From an uncultured Desulfuromonadales bacterium (GTDB lineage: Bacteria; Desulfobacterota; Desulfuromonadia; Desulfuromonadales; Trichloromonadaceae): a stretch of DNA of 35,778 nucleotides. Below, in pieces: positions 9,500 through 17,058 of the stretch. A program made the translations under genes and the position numbers. The notes under the pieces were generated by a model. The model saw only the letters and a program-made list of their open reading frames with translations, made no database searches and was not told the origin of the DNA. The stretch spans positions 1 through 35,778 of the forward strand of contig CALZIC010000071.1 in NCBI GenBank assembly GCA_945787285.1, written 5' to 3'. Numbering within the stretch: the first letter of the stretch is position 1; each line of letters begins with the position of its first letter.

Positions 9500-9823
9500 T
9501 TAACCGCAGGTTTCGGGCTGGTCGGAATCGGCGGCATGGTCATACAGGTACTGCTGGATATCTTTGAGGTCCTGGTCGCCCAGCCCGCCGGCTCTTTCAG
9601 CCATGGTCGTGCCGTTTTTGCCGAAAAAGCGGTCCCACTGGCTCTGGGTCTTTTTCATGGGGGTCAGCACGCCCCCTTCGGCTCCATCGACATGGCAGGC
9701 CTTGCAGTTTTTCTTGAAGAGGTACTTGCCTTTTTTAGGGTTGCCCCCGTCGGCTGCCAGAGCGCTGGTGGCGCAAAGAGCTGCAATGGAAAGAATGGCG
9801 ATCGTTTTGGTGAATGTCTTCAT
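9500..9823 (-). CDS. Periplasmic monoheme c-type cytochrome
   Basis: The 107-aa precursor has a signal peptide (cleavage after ALA near residue 23) and one CxxCH heme site, CKACH near residues 41-45; a Met in LTPMKK could be the sixth ligand. The short tail contains a single extra Cys (PETCG). ATG 9823 is chosen over the ATG at 9835 because GGAGG lies 5 nt upstream. As the first gene of the cytochrome-porin-reductase operon it probably shuttles electrons in the periplasm, either to the reductase or between it and other cytochromes. Confidence 0.88.
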   Translation of the reverse strand: MKTFTKTIAILSIAALCATSALAADGGNPKKGKYLFKKNCKACHVDGAEGGVLTPMKKTQSQWDRFFGKNGTTMAERAGGLGDQDLKDIQQYLYDHAADSDQPETCG

Positions 9824-9883
9824 GATGTCCTCCATGCTTCGGATTTGGGATTTTGTTGCCTGCTAGACAAGGGCGCAGAACCA

Positions 9884-9911
9884 TTTATCATTATTAGCGA
9901 CTGCAAATCAA
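9884..9911 (-). promoter_or_regulatory. Candidate sigma-70 promoter of the cytochrome-porin-reductase operon
   Basis: On the minus strand TTGATT (9906-9911) and GATAAA (9884-9889) are 16 bp apart in an AT-rich stretch about 60 bp before the cytochrome start. No clear FNR box was seen. Confidence 0.35.
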
Positions 9912-10066
9912 GCACTATTTTTGTATATTTATATTACATTATGTGTGCCAGTTTGGATGCGCCTTGAACCGATTTTCCGAATATTTAATTATTCAAGTAT
10001 GTTGAAGTGAAGATAGTCGCATCTCCTGGCGAATTAAACATGCCTTTAAGATGTTTGGTCTGCCAA

Positions 10067-10105
10067 ATGTCGGTTAATTGACGTCAAAGATGTCGGTTGT
10101 TTGAC
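10067..10105 (+). promoter_or_regulatory. Paired 16-bp direct repeats, putative enhancer (UAS) sites
   Basis: ATGTCGGTTAATTGAC (10067-10082) and ATGTCGGTTGTTTGAC (10090-10105) differ at only two positions and repeat at a 23-bp pitch, close to two helical turns. Each contains the dyad GTC-N8-GAC. They lie 44 bp or more upstream of the -24/-12 promoter, as activator sites of sigma-54 promoters do. The cognate activator is not in the window. Confidence 0.6.
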
Positions 10106-10148
10106 TTGGCGTGCCATTTCCCCATGATAAGGGGGGAATTGCGTCATG

Positions 10149-10164
10149 TGGCATGCGGTGTGCA
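10149..10164 (+). promoter_or_regulatory. Sigma-54 (-24/-12) promoter upstream of ettA
   Basis: TGGCATG-CGGT-GTGCA matches the RpoN consensus TGGCACG-N4-TTGCW, with the invariant GG and GC dinucleotides exactly 10 bp apart. Transcription would start near 10175 and read rightward, leaving a leader of about 190 nt before ettA. Confidence 0.7.
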
Positions 10165-10365
10165 GATTTCACGCCAAATTGCCGGGGAATGGTTCATGGG
10201 CGAGGATTCAAAAGATTTATCTCTGGCAGTTGCCGGGGAAAAATATTAGTATTCACGGGCGCTGGCCGGTGAGGTCCAGTTTGTTTTCACTTCAATAACC
10301 AACGAGTGCCAGTCGGAGTTTCCGGGTGGACGCAAGTTCATTTATCGCGTGGGAGGTACAGGGAT

Positions 10366-12045
10366 ATGAGCAACGAGGGGAACAAGGTCATCTATTCGAT
10401 GATCGGCGTCAGCAAGTTGTATGACAAGAAACCGGTTCTGAAAGACATCTATCTTTCTTACTTTTACGGCGCCAAAATAGGCGTTCTCGGTCTGAACGGT
10501 TCGGGCAAGAGTTCCCTGTTGAGAATTCTGGCCGGCGTCGACAAGGAGTTCAACGGCGAGACGATCCTTTCGCCCGGCTACACCGTCGGTTACCTCGAGC
10601 AGGAACCCCTGGTCAACGAGGAGCGCACCGTGCGCGAGGTGGTTGAGGAAGGGGTGCAGGAGGTGGTTGACCTGCTCAAGGAATTCGAGGAAATTAATCT
10701 CAAATTCGCCGAACCGATGGACGACGACGAAATGAACAAGCTGATCGAGCGTCAGGGCGAGGTGCAGGAAAAGCTCGATGCCATGGATGCCTGGGACCTC
10801 GACAGCCGCCTTGAAATGGCGATGGACGCCCTGCGCTGTCCCCCGGGCGACACCCTGGTCAAGGTCCTCTCCGGCGGCGAAAAACGACGTGTGGCCATGT
10901 GCCGGCTGCTGCTGCAGAAGCCCGACATTCTGCTGCTCGACGAACCGACTAACCACCTCGATGCCGAAAGCGTCGGCTGGCTGGAGCAGCACCTGCAGCG
11001 GTACGAAGGAACGGTCATCGCGGTCACCCATGACCGCTACTTTCTCGATAACGTGGCCGGCTGGATTCTCGAGCTCGACCGCGGCGAAGGCATCCCCTGG
11101 AAGGGAAATTACTCGTCCTGGCTGGATCAGAAGCAGGATCGCCTGCGCAAGGAGGACAAGGCCGAGTCGGCCCGGCAGAAAACCCTGGAGCGGGAACTGG
11201 AGTGGATTCGCATGAGTCCCAAGGGGCGGCACGCCAAGAGCCAGGCCCGCATCAATTCCTACGAAAAGCTTCTTGCCGAAGACAGGGACAAGAGTGAAAA
11301 GGACCTTGAGATCTATATTCCGCCTGGACCGCGGCTTGGCAGCACGGTCATCGAGGCGGACAGTGTCGCCAAGGCTTTCGGCGACCGGTTGCTGGTCGAG
11401 GGGATGACCTTCCGCCTTCCGCCGGGGGGGATCGTCGGTATCATCGGCCCCAACGGCGCCGGCAAGTCGACCCTGTTCAAAATGATCACTGGTCAGGAGC
11501 AGCCAGACAGCGGCACGATCAAGGTCGGCGATACGGTCAAGATTGCCTACGTCGACCAGAATCGGGCGCTCGATCCCAACAAGACCATCTGGGAAGAGGT
11601 TACCGGCGGGCAGGAGCAGATCGAGCTCGGCTCTCGCCTGGTCAATTCACGGGCCTATGTAGGGCGATTCAACCTCTCCGGCTCCGATCAGCAGAAGAAG
11701 GTCGGTGTGCTCTCCGGAGGCCAGCGCAATCGTGTTCACCTGGCCAAGGTGCTCAAAGAGGGGGCTAACGTCATCCTCCTTGACGAACCGACCAACGATC
11801 TTGACGTCAACACCATGCGTGCGCTGGAAGAGGCGCTGGAGAACTTCGGCGGCTGCGCAGTCGTGATCAGCCATGACCGCTGGTTCCTTGACCGGTTGGC
11901 TACCCATATCCTCGCCTTCGAAGGTGACAGCCAGGTCGTCTGGTTCGAGGGGAATTATTCGGAATACGACGCGGACCGTAAAAAGCGCCTCGGCGCGGCG
12001 GCCGATCAGCCCCACCGCATCAAGTACCGGCATCTGACCCGGTAG
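10366..12045 (+). CDS. ettA: Energy-dependent translational throttle protein EttA (ABC-F ATPase)
   Basis: The 559-aa cytoplasmic ABC-F protein binds the ribosomal E site and gates early elongation according to ATP/ADP level. It has two ATPase domains without membrane segments. Domain 1 shows GLNGSGKSS, LSGGEKRRV and LLLDEPTNHLD; domain 2 shows GPNGAGKST, LSGGQRNRV and LLDEPTNDLD. The arm insertion (FAEPMDDDEMNKL...) and the linker WIRMSPKGRHAKSQARI match EttA, and length is close to the 555 aa of the E. coli protein. ATG 10366 (MSNEGNKVIYSM) has GGAGG 9 nt upstream; the longer frame from 10306 lacks a good site. A sigma-54 promoter lies about 200 bp upstream, which is unusual for this gene. 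Confidence 0.95.
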   Translation: MSNEGNKVIYSMIGVSKLYDKKPVLKDIYLSYFYGAKIGVLGLNGSGKSSLLRILAGVDKEFNGETILSPGYTVGYLEQEPLVNEERTVREVVEEGVQEVVDLLKEFEEINLKFAEPMDDDEMNKLIERQGEVQEKLDAMDAWDLDSRLEMAMDALRCPPGDTLVKVLSGGEKRRVAMCRLLLQKPDILLLDEPTNHLDAESVGWLEQHLQRYEGTVIAVTHDRYFLDNVAGWILELDRGEGIPWKGNYSSWLDQKQDRLRKEDKAESARQKTLERELEWIRMSPKGRHAKSQARINSYEKLLAEDRDKSEKDLEIYIPPGPRLGSTVIEADSVAKAFGDRLLVEGMTFRLPPGGIVGIIGPNGAGKSTLFKMITGQEQPDSGTIKVGDTVKIAYVDQNRALDPNKTIWEEVTGGQEQIELGSRLVNSRAYVGRFNLSGSDQQKKVGVLSGGQRNRVHLAKVLKEGANVILLDEPTNDLDVNTMRALEEALENFGGCAVVISHDRWFLDRLATHILAFEGDSQVVWFEGNYSEYDADRKKRLGAAADQPHRIKYRHLTR

Positions 12046-12066
12046 CTTTACCGGTGGAGCCTTCCA

Positions 12067-12098
12067 GCCCGAACCAGAAATGGTTCGGGCTTTTTTTT
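12067..12098 (+). terminator. Intrinsic terminator of ettA
   Basis: A 10-bp stem GCCCGAACCA / TGGTTCGGGC with a GAAA tetraloop is followed by T8, 21 nt after the ettA stop. Confidence 0.95.
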
Positions 12099-12392
12099 AT
12101 CTTATGTCCGCCATTTGGCCAACATTTTTCCGGTTAGCGTCCTTTTTCACCCGGGCCCAAATGCCTTGTGTCGCCACGGTAGCCGGCCGTTTTCTCTGTA
12201 GAGGGGCCAATCTTTGTCCAAATCAAATGGCTGGAGGGCATTCCTGTTTTATTTAATGAAACTCAACGCGTTTCTGGGCTTTTGGCGTGTTTATTGCTCA
12301 AACAGAGGTCGTGGTTCACTTTTATGGCCCTTTTTGACGCAATCATCCCCTGATTCATACCTGTTTTTTACACCCATGCCGGTGGAATACCA

Positions 12393-14972
12393 ATGGAAAG
12401 AAACGCAGCTTCATCACAAAAAAATAATGCTCCGGCCCATTCGGTCTTCGCTTCGGGCGATGCCGTCGACGAGAAGTCAAGCCGTTTTGATGACCCGCGG
12501 GGGCGGGCCATTCTGGCGGTGAAGGCACGCTGGCTCTTTGTGAGCCTGGTCGGGGTGTACGGTCTCTGTGCCGGGGGTATTTATTCGGTCAGCGACTACG
12601 GGTTTTTCCTGAGCCCTCTTCAAATCGAAATACTGGTCTTTTCCGCGGCAGGAATCATCTTTTACAATTCCTTTTTTCTCTGGCTTTTCGGTAAAACCGA
12701 TAAAATACAGGAAATCATTCTCATGCAGGTCTTTCTCGATCTGCTCTTCGTCACCATTCTCGTTCATTTCAGCGGCGGGGCCAACAGTTGGCTTTGGGCC
12801 ATTTATCTTATCGTGACCCTTGAGGCCGCTGTGCTGATCGAAAAGAAAGAGTGGGTGTGGGGGATGGGCATTCTCGGTGCCTCCCTTTATGGCGCTCTTC
12901 TCTGGGCGGAATTCATCGGCCTGCTGAGTGGGGTGGAGATGCCCTTTGTCGATTCGAGCCTGCATTATGATCCCCTGTATTTGGGTCTGATGTGGTGCTG
13001 GGTGACCCTGCTCAACGCAGCTATGGCACTTATTGGCGCCTTTTTGATGAACATTATTCGTCGTGAAAACCAGGCTGTTCGCAATAGTGAAGATCGACTG
13101 GTCAGCTTCCTCGGCAATGCCAACGACCTTATTTTCAGTTTCGATGCCGAAGGGCGTTTTCTTTACACCAACCACGCCTGGCAGCAGACCCTGGCCTACG
13201 ATACCGCGGTTGATGAAAACCTGTCGCTCTCCGACATTCTCCACGAAGAGGACAGGGCTCGGTGCCTTGCCGATATCAGCACCGTTCAGAACCAGGGGAT
13301 CAGCCGTTTTGTCGAAGGGCGTTTTGTGGCTCGTGACGGCACCGTGATCATTGTCGAAGGGAATGTGACCTGCAGCGACACTGACGGGAAAAATAAGATC
13401 ACCTGGGGGATCTGCCGGGATATCACCGCCCGCAAGAAGGCCCAGGAGCAGCTGTATCACATGGCGCATCACGACATGCTGACGAGTCTGCCCAACCGGC
13501 TCTTCTTCCTCGACAGGCTGCAGCAGGCCTGTGCCATGGCCAGGCGTCAGAAAAAGCAGGTGGGGGTGCTCTTTCTCGACCTCGATCGCTTCAAGGTCAT
13601 CAACGACACCCTGGGGCATGCCATCGGCGATATCCTGCTGCAGGAAATGGCCGACAGGCTGCTGACCTGCGTCCGCGAGGTCGATACCGTGGCCCGTCTG
13701 GGGGGGGACGAGTTCACCGTGGTGCTCAGCGGGATCAACGGGCCGGACGATGCGGAGCGGGTCGCCGACAAGCTTCTTCACAAACTGGCCAAGCCGTTTC
13801 GCGTCGAGGAGCACGAACTGTTTATTACCACCAGTATCGGGATTTCCCTTTACCCTAAGCATGATGAGGACCCGGCCGGTTTGATCAAGATGGCCGATAT
13901 CGCCATGTACAGTGCAAAGGCCCATGGCCGCAACAACTACCAGTTCTACGAGCCCGCCATGGAGCTTGATGCCGACCGGAGGTTGATTCTCACCAACGGC
14001 CTGCGCCGGGCTCTCGAGAGGGAGGAGTTCTGCCTCCATTACCAGCCGAAAGTCGATATTGGCTCGGGCAAGGTGACCTCGATGGAGGCGCTGGTTCGCT
14101 GGGATCACCCTGAACTGGGGCTGGTTGCGCCGGGGGATTTCATTCCGGTGGCCGAAGAGACCGGGATCATCATTCCGCTTGGCGAGTGGGTCATACGGAC
14201 AGCGTGCGAGCAGAACCGTCTATGGCAGCACATGGGGCTTCCGGAGGTGCGGGTGGCGGTCAACCTGTCGGGCTACCAGCTGCAGCACCGTGACTTTGTC
14301 GCCTCGGTGCAGAGAATACTCGATCAGACCGGTTTTGACGGGAAGTTCCTTGAGTTTGAAATCACCGAAACGGTGGTGATGCAGAATCCCGATTTTGCTG
14401 TCGGAATTCTCAACCAACTGCGCGACTTCGGGGCCCATATTTCCATCGACGATTTCGGCACGGGGTATTCGTCCCTGGCCCACCTGAAGCGTTTTTCGGT
14501 CAATACCTTGAAAATCGACAAGTCTTTTGTCAAAGATGTTCACAACAATTCCACCGATGCAGCGATCGCCACCGCGATCATCTCCATGGGGAACAGCCTC
14601 GATCTCAAGGTCATCGCCGAGGGGGTCGAAAACGATGGCCAGCTCGATTTTTTGAAGAGCAACCAGTGCGACGAGATGCAGGGGTTCCTGTTCAGCAAGC
14701 CGGTGCCGGCAGAGGAGGCGGTGAAGTTTCTCGAGGCCGAAAGGGATCGGGGCTCAAAAGAGGCGGAAAAAGCAAAGGCCGCCTCCGGTAACACGGAGGC
14801 GGCCTTTGTTGATTTTTACGCCTGCTCTTCGGGAGCAGGTTTCAGGCCGAGGGCCCTGCCGACTTCGTCTTCCCAGATGTTGACTGCGCCGTTGCGCACC
14901 GTTCGACCGATGTTGATGGCTTCGACGATCTCCTGGTCGGTAGCGCCGGCGCCCTGGGCCTTCTGGGCATGA
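12393..14972 (+). CDS. Membrane-bound PAS-GGDEF-EAL cyclic-di-GMP protein
   Basis: This open frame encodes 859 aa. Several membrane spans occupy about residues 43-215, a PAS domain about 230-350, a GGDEF domain about 355-520 with intact RLGGDEF near residue 435, and an EAL domain about 535-785 with intact SMEALVRW, DDFGTGYSSL and KIDKSF. Both synthesis and breakdown of c-di-GMP are possible. The natural EAL end lies near AEEAVKFLEAERD (about residue 785). The frame then runs another 70 or so codons through a terminator and antisense to the next gene, so the true stop may have been lost by a small indel. Start ATG 12393 has only a weak site (GGTGGAA). The 294-bp gap before it shows no gene or known riboswitch. 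Confidence 0.88.
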   Translation: MERNAASSQKNNAPAHSVFASGDAVDEKSSRFDDPRGRAILAVKARWLFVSLVGVYGLCAGGIYSVSDYGFFLSPLQIEILVFSAAGIIFYNSFFLWLFGKTDKIQEIILMQVFLDLLFVTILVHFSGGANSWLWAIYLIVTLEAAVLIEKKEWVWGMGILGASLYGALLWAEFIGLLSGVEMPFVDSSLHYDPLYLGLMWCWVTLLNAAMALIGAFLMNIIRRENQAVRNSEDRLVSFLGNANDLIFSFDAEGRFLYTNHAWQQTLAYDTAVDENLSLSDILHEEDRARCLADISTVQNQGISRFVEGRFVARDGTVIIVEGNVTCSDTDGKNKITWGICRDITARKKAQEQLYHMAHHDMLTSLPNRLFFLDRLQQACAMARRQKKQVGVLFLDLDRFKVINDTLGHAIGDILLQEMADRLLTCVREVDTVARLGGDEFTVVLSGINGPDDAERVADKLLHKLAKPFRVEEHELFITTSIGISLYPKHDEDPAGLIKMADIAMYSAKAHGRNNYQFYEPAMELDADRRLILTNGLRRALEREEFCLHYQPKVDIGSGKVTSMEALVRWDHPELGLVAPGDFIPVAEETGIIIPLGEWVIRTACEQNRLWQHMGLPEVRVAVNLSGYQLQHRDFVASVQRILDQTGFDGKFLEFEITETVVMQNPDFAVGILNQLRDFGAHISIDDFGTGYSSLAHLKRFSVNTLKIDKSFVKDVHNNSTDAAIATAIISMGNSLDLKVIAEGVENDGQLDFLKSNQCDEMQGFLFSKPVPAEEAVKFLEAERDRGSKEAEKAKAASGNTEAAFVDFYACSSGAGFRPRALPTSSSQMLTAPLRTVRPMLMASTISWSVAPAPWAFWA
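14774..14807. terminator. Bidirectional terminator lying inside the tail of the GGDEF-EAL frame
   Basis: A 14-bp stem (14774-14787 with 14794-14807) with a 6-nt loop is followed by T-rich sequence on both strands. It fits as terminator for the convergent genes on each side, yet the upstream frame reads straight through it. The loop contains a TAA (14789-14791) in another frame. Confidence 0.85.
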
Positions 14973-15046
14973 AACTTGATGCAGGGGACGCAGTTGGCGG
15001 TAACCGATGCGCCGATGGCGATGAGTTCTTTGATTTTATCTTCCAT
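14816..15046 (-). CDS. AhpD-like carboxymuconolactone-decarboxylase-family mini-protein
   Basis: This 76-aa protein carries the AhpD redox signature NCVPCIKFH (Cys-x-x-Cys with His three residues on) near residues 18-26. It lies in a compact helical core such as is found in single-domain members (GASVTANCVPC...EIVEAINIGRTVRNGA). Such proteins are usually peroxide-linked thiol reductases, but the exact substrate is unknown. ATG 15046 has AGGAG 6 nt upstream. The gene ends 9 nt before the bidirectional terminator. Confidence 0.85.
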   Translation of the reverse strand: MEDKIKELIAIGASVTANCVPCIKFHAQKAQGAGATDQEIVEAINIGRTVRNGAVNIWEDEVGRALGLKPAPEEQA

Positions 15047-15272
15047 GACAATCTCCTGGCCGGCTGCAGGGCCGGCCTGAAAAGGGGGGGAAACTGAGTC
15101 GGTTCCAACAAAACTGCAGCAGGATACTTTGCCGGGGCAACGAATGCAAGGGAAAGGGAAAAGGGGATAGAGGAGGATCGGTTATCTCTTCTTTGATTCT
15201 TCACCCAATCTTTTGGTTTTCAAATGAGGGTTCGGGGGGTACAATTATCTGGTCTTTAATTGCGGAGGGAGC

Positions 15273-15500
15273 ATGAAAAATATACTGGTTATTGTCGTCG
15301 GATTGATTTCGGTTATTTATCTGCTCAACCCCGGGGCCGGGATTATCGAGATTATCCCGGATAATATTCCCCTGATTGGTAATCTTGACGAGGCCGGGGC
15401 GATTGCGTTGCTGCTGATGTGTCTGAAGTATTTCGGCATCGAACTGCCGGATATTTTCAGCAGGGATAAGGACAAGGACGACGTGATCGAGATCAAGTAA
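15273..15500 (+). CDS. Small DUF1232/YkvA-like membrane protein
   Basis: A 75-aa protein with two hydrophobic segments (about residues 3-18 and 40-52) flanking NPGAGIIEIIPDNIPLIGNLDEAGA, which resembles the DUF1232 motif with its IPD-IP-GNLDD spacing. The C-terminus is charged (RDKDKDDVIEIK). A strong site, GGAGGGAG, precedes ATG 15273. The function is unknown. The 226 bases between it and the divergent AhpD-like gene must hold both promoters, but none is clear. Confidence 0.75.
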   Translation: MKNILVIVVGLISVIYLLNPGAGIIEIIPDNIPLIGNLDEAGAIALLLMCLKYFGIELPDIFSRDKDKDDVIEIK

Positions 15501-15610
15501 GCGTCGGTTCGTTTTGTGGAAAAGCTGTGGATAAGTGGGGGGATAATGTTGGTAAGGGGGCGAAAGTGCCATTGGGGTGGCTCTTCAGGTCTGCCGGGGA
15601 TGTTTTTTAG

Positions 15611-15646
15611 AGAAAGGGAGCAGCCCCTGGGGGCTGCTCCCTTTCT
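15611..15646. terminator. Long 17-bp hairpin between convergent genes
   Basis: AGAAAGGGAGCAGCCCC (15611-15627) pairs perfectly with 15630-15646. There is no classical U-tract outside the stem, but the position between convergent genes suggests a shared terminator. Confidence 0.65.
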
Positions 15647-15696
15647 GATACCCGGCCGGGCGGGGTTGATCCGTCAGTCGTGAGCCTTCTGGCCCA

Positions 15697-15942
15697 TCAT
15701 CCTTTCTTGTCCCCGCAACAACCGGATGAGCAGTTGCAGCCGGCTTTGCCGATGACGATCTCCTCGATTGTGGCATCGAGGGTCTGTTCGATCTCATCGA
15801 TGGCCGCTGCGAACTGGTCGGCCGTCACCCCTCCCTCGCAGCGGGGGCAGGTGGAGTAGGTCTGCTTAAACCAGCCTAGCGGTTTGTATATGGCTTCCTT
15901 GCAGTAGGGGCAGTCCAGGGAGATCTTTTCCTCGGTAAGCAC
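15697..15942 (-). CDS. Small Cys-rich zinc-ribbon protein
   Basis: The GTG at 15942 gives 81 aa and has AAGGAG 7 nt upstream, so it is preferred to the TTG at 15972 (91 aa). Two Cys pairs, CPYC and CPRC, make a zinc ribbon in the first third. A helical stretch follows (DQFAAAIDEIEQTLDATIEEI). The C-terminus is a Cys cluster, CNCSSGCCGDKKG, suited to metal binding. I do not recognise a named family. It is not adjacent to an obvious partner. Confidence 0.7.
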   Translation of the reverse strand: MLTEEKISLDCPYCKEAIYKPLGWFKQTYSTCPRCEGGVTADQFAAAIDEIEQTLDATIEEIVIGKAGCNCSSGCCGDKKG

Positions 15943-16161
15943 TCTGTTTCTCCTTCGTTCAATTATTTTCAATCTATTTTACACCATAGCAGATGTTCGC
16001 CTCTTCTGGACAGGCCTTCAACTCGCCCCCCCTGAAAAACTCATCCGCTGGCAGTCGCGCTTTGGTCGGCGCAAGATGGTGCACCCCCGAGTCGGTGGTA
16101 TACTTGCCTAAAAACGGGTCGGTTTTTCTCGTTTGGGACAAAGAATGAAGGGAGGTAGGTT

Positions 16162-16350
16162 ATGAGACACGACGAATTTGAAGGGATCTGCAAATCGATC
16201 GGCTCCGGTGAGCAAATGCAGGTAAAGCATATTGTCACCCACCAGGTCGGCACGATTGTCGCCTGCAGCAAGGAGGATGAGTTCTTCGAGGTCGATGTCA
16301 GCGGTGAGCACAAGAGCTGGTCCAAGGACAATTGCAAGGTATTGCATTAA
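16162..16350 (+). CDS. Hypothetical 62-aa protein
   Basis: The ATG has GGGAGGT 6-7 nt upstream, and the protein reads MRHDEFEGICKSIGSG...VTHQVGTIVACSKEDEFFEV. It looks like a small soluble beta fold with two Cys, and I do not recognise a family. It is the first of three small plus-strand genes (this, selW, yheU-like). A near-perfect 11-bp stem (16361-16371 with 16384-16394) follows its stop. Confidence 0.65.
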   Translation: MRHDEFEGICKSIGSGEQMQVKHIVTHQVGTIVACSKEDEFFEVDVSGEHKSWSKDNCKVLH

Positions 16351-16449
16351 ATCTGCACGCTCCGGCGCGGGCTGTACCCACGGCCTGCGCCGGACCGCCG
16401 CCATGTGCGGCAAATCGTTTCCCGTTCACCATTTCAGTGAGGCCTATTA

Positions 16450-16671
16450 ATGCTTGTCACTATTGAATACTGCAACCAGTGAGGTTATCGCGACCGCGCC
16501 GCCAGTCTGGCGGAGAGGATCAAAGAGGCGAGCTCCGCCGAGGTCAGGCTTATCGAGTCGAGCGGCGGGGTGTTTGAGGTGGTTGTGGACGGAGCGCTGG
16601 CCTATTCCAAAAAGCAGACCGGCGAGTTCCCGGACGAGGCCCGGGTCGTGGAGCACGTCTGCGCTGGCTAG
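16450..16671 (+). CDS. SelW/Rdx-family selenoprotein (in-frame TGA = selenocysteine)
   Basis: ATG 16450 opens MLVTIEYCNQ, then TGA at 16480-16482, then continues in frame as GYRDRAASLAERIKEASSAE to a TAG at 16669-16671, giving 73 residues. The Cys-x-x-Sec motif (C8, Sec11) near the N-terminus after a beta strand, and the downstream GVFEVVVDGALAYSKKQTGEFPDE, match the Rdx/SelW thioredoxin-like family. In these the position is Cys or Sec, and the GxF...VYSKKxTGxFP stretch is diagnostic. GAGG precedes the start by about 8 nt. A SECIS-like hairpin follows the TGA. Probable role: thiol-based redox protein. The gene is missed by ordinary ORF finding. Confidence 0.88.
16480..16513 (+). promoter_or_regulatory. 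Bacterial SECIS-like hairpin after the selW UGA
   Basis: After TGA 16480-16482, CCGCCA (16499-16504) pairs with TGGCGG (16508-16513), leaving an apical GUC with the GUCU context typical of bacterial SECIS loops. The loop G lies 22 nt past the UGA, within the known 16-37 nt range. It lies within the coding sequence, as bacterial SECIS elements do. Confidence 0.7.
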
Positions 16672-16745
16672 GCGGGGTGGGACAGCTCAGGAAAAGGACC
16701 ATCAGGTCAATATAACCATAGGCGGCATGCACATTAAGGGGATTT

Positions 16746-16991
16746 GTGTCACATAAAAAACCGGACCAACATCACGAAGAAGGGATCGAGATCCCCTACC
16801 ATCAGATCAACCCGGAGACGCTGCGGAATATGATTCAGGAGTTTGTGTCCCGAGACGGGGCGGATTGGGGGGATGCCGGCTGTACGCTGGAGGATAAGGT
16901 CGAACAAGTTCTTCAACAGCTGAAAAACAACAAGGTTAAAGTCGTTTTTGACCTGACCTCACAAACGGCGAATATTGTCGTCTGCCGCTAA
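16746..16991 (+). CDS. YheU-family (UPF0270) protein
   Basis: The 81-aa protein starts at GTG 16746 with AAGGGG just upstream. It follows the UPF0270 pattern: IPYHQINPETLRNMIQEFVSRDGADWGD...TLEDKVEQVLQQLKNNKVKVVFD, with the conserved NPETL..I.EFV.RxGTDYG block. It is a small cytoplasmic protein of unknown role and the third in a run of short plus-strand genes after selW. Confidence 0.85.
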   Translation: MSHKKPDQHHEEGIEIPYHQINPETLRNMIQEFVSRDGADWGDAGCTLEDKVEQVLQQLKNNKVKVVFDLTSQTANIVVCR

Positions 16992-17058
16992 GGTGTGTTA
17001 ATACCATCCACCCATTCTATAGACCCTTGTGGCCGCTGGAGGTGTCGCGTCTCTCGGC

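Larger units (their letters stand above)
9912..10365. other. Long divergent intergenic region
   Basis: About 450 bases without a convincing gene lie between the respiratory operon (leftward) and ettA (rightward). The region holds the sigma-54 promoter and paired upstream repeats listed separately, and a doubtful 17-codon ORF at 10196-10249 preceded by GGGGA. Nothing else stands out. Confidence 0.6.

Noticed and set aside
7651-9567. 638-codon open frame on the plus strand
   Set aside because: It is antisense to the porin gene, has low-complexity Val/Gly/Asp-rich composition typical of GC-rich shadows, and no domain.
12099-12392. c-di-GMP riboswitch (GEMM) before the GGDEF-EAL gene
   Set aside because: The conserved GEMM blocks are absent; nothing else recognisable in this gap.
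12477-14108. 543-codon open frame opposite the GGDEF-EAL gene
   Set aside because: Shadow; the opposite strand has clear PAS, GGDEF and EAL motifs.
14816-15046. Idea that the AhpD-like gene could be a selenoprotein
   Set aside because: The redox motif is CVPC encoded by Cys codons and there is no in-frame TGA.
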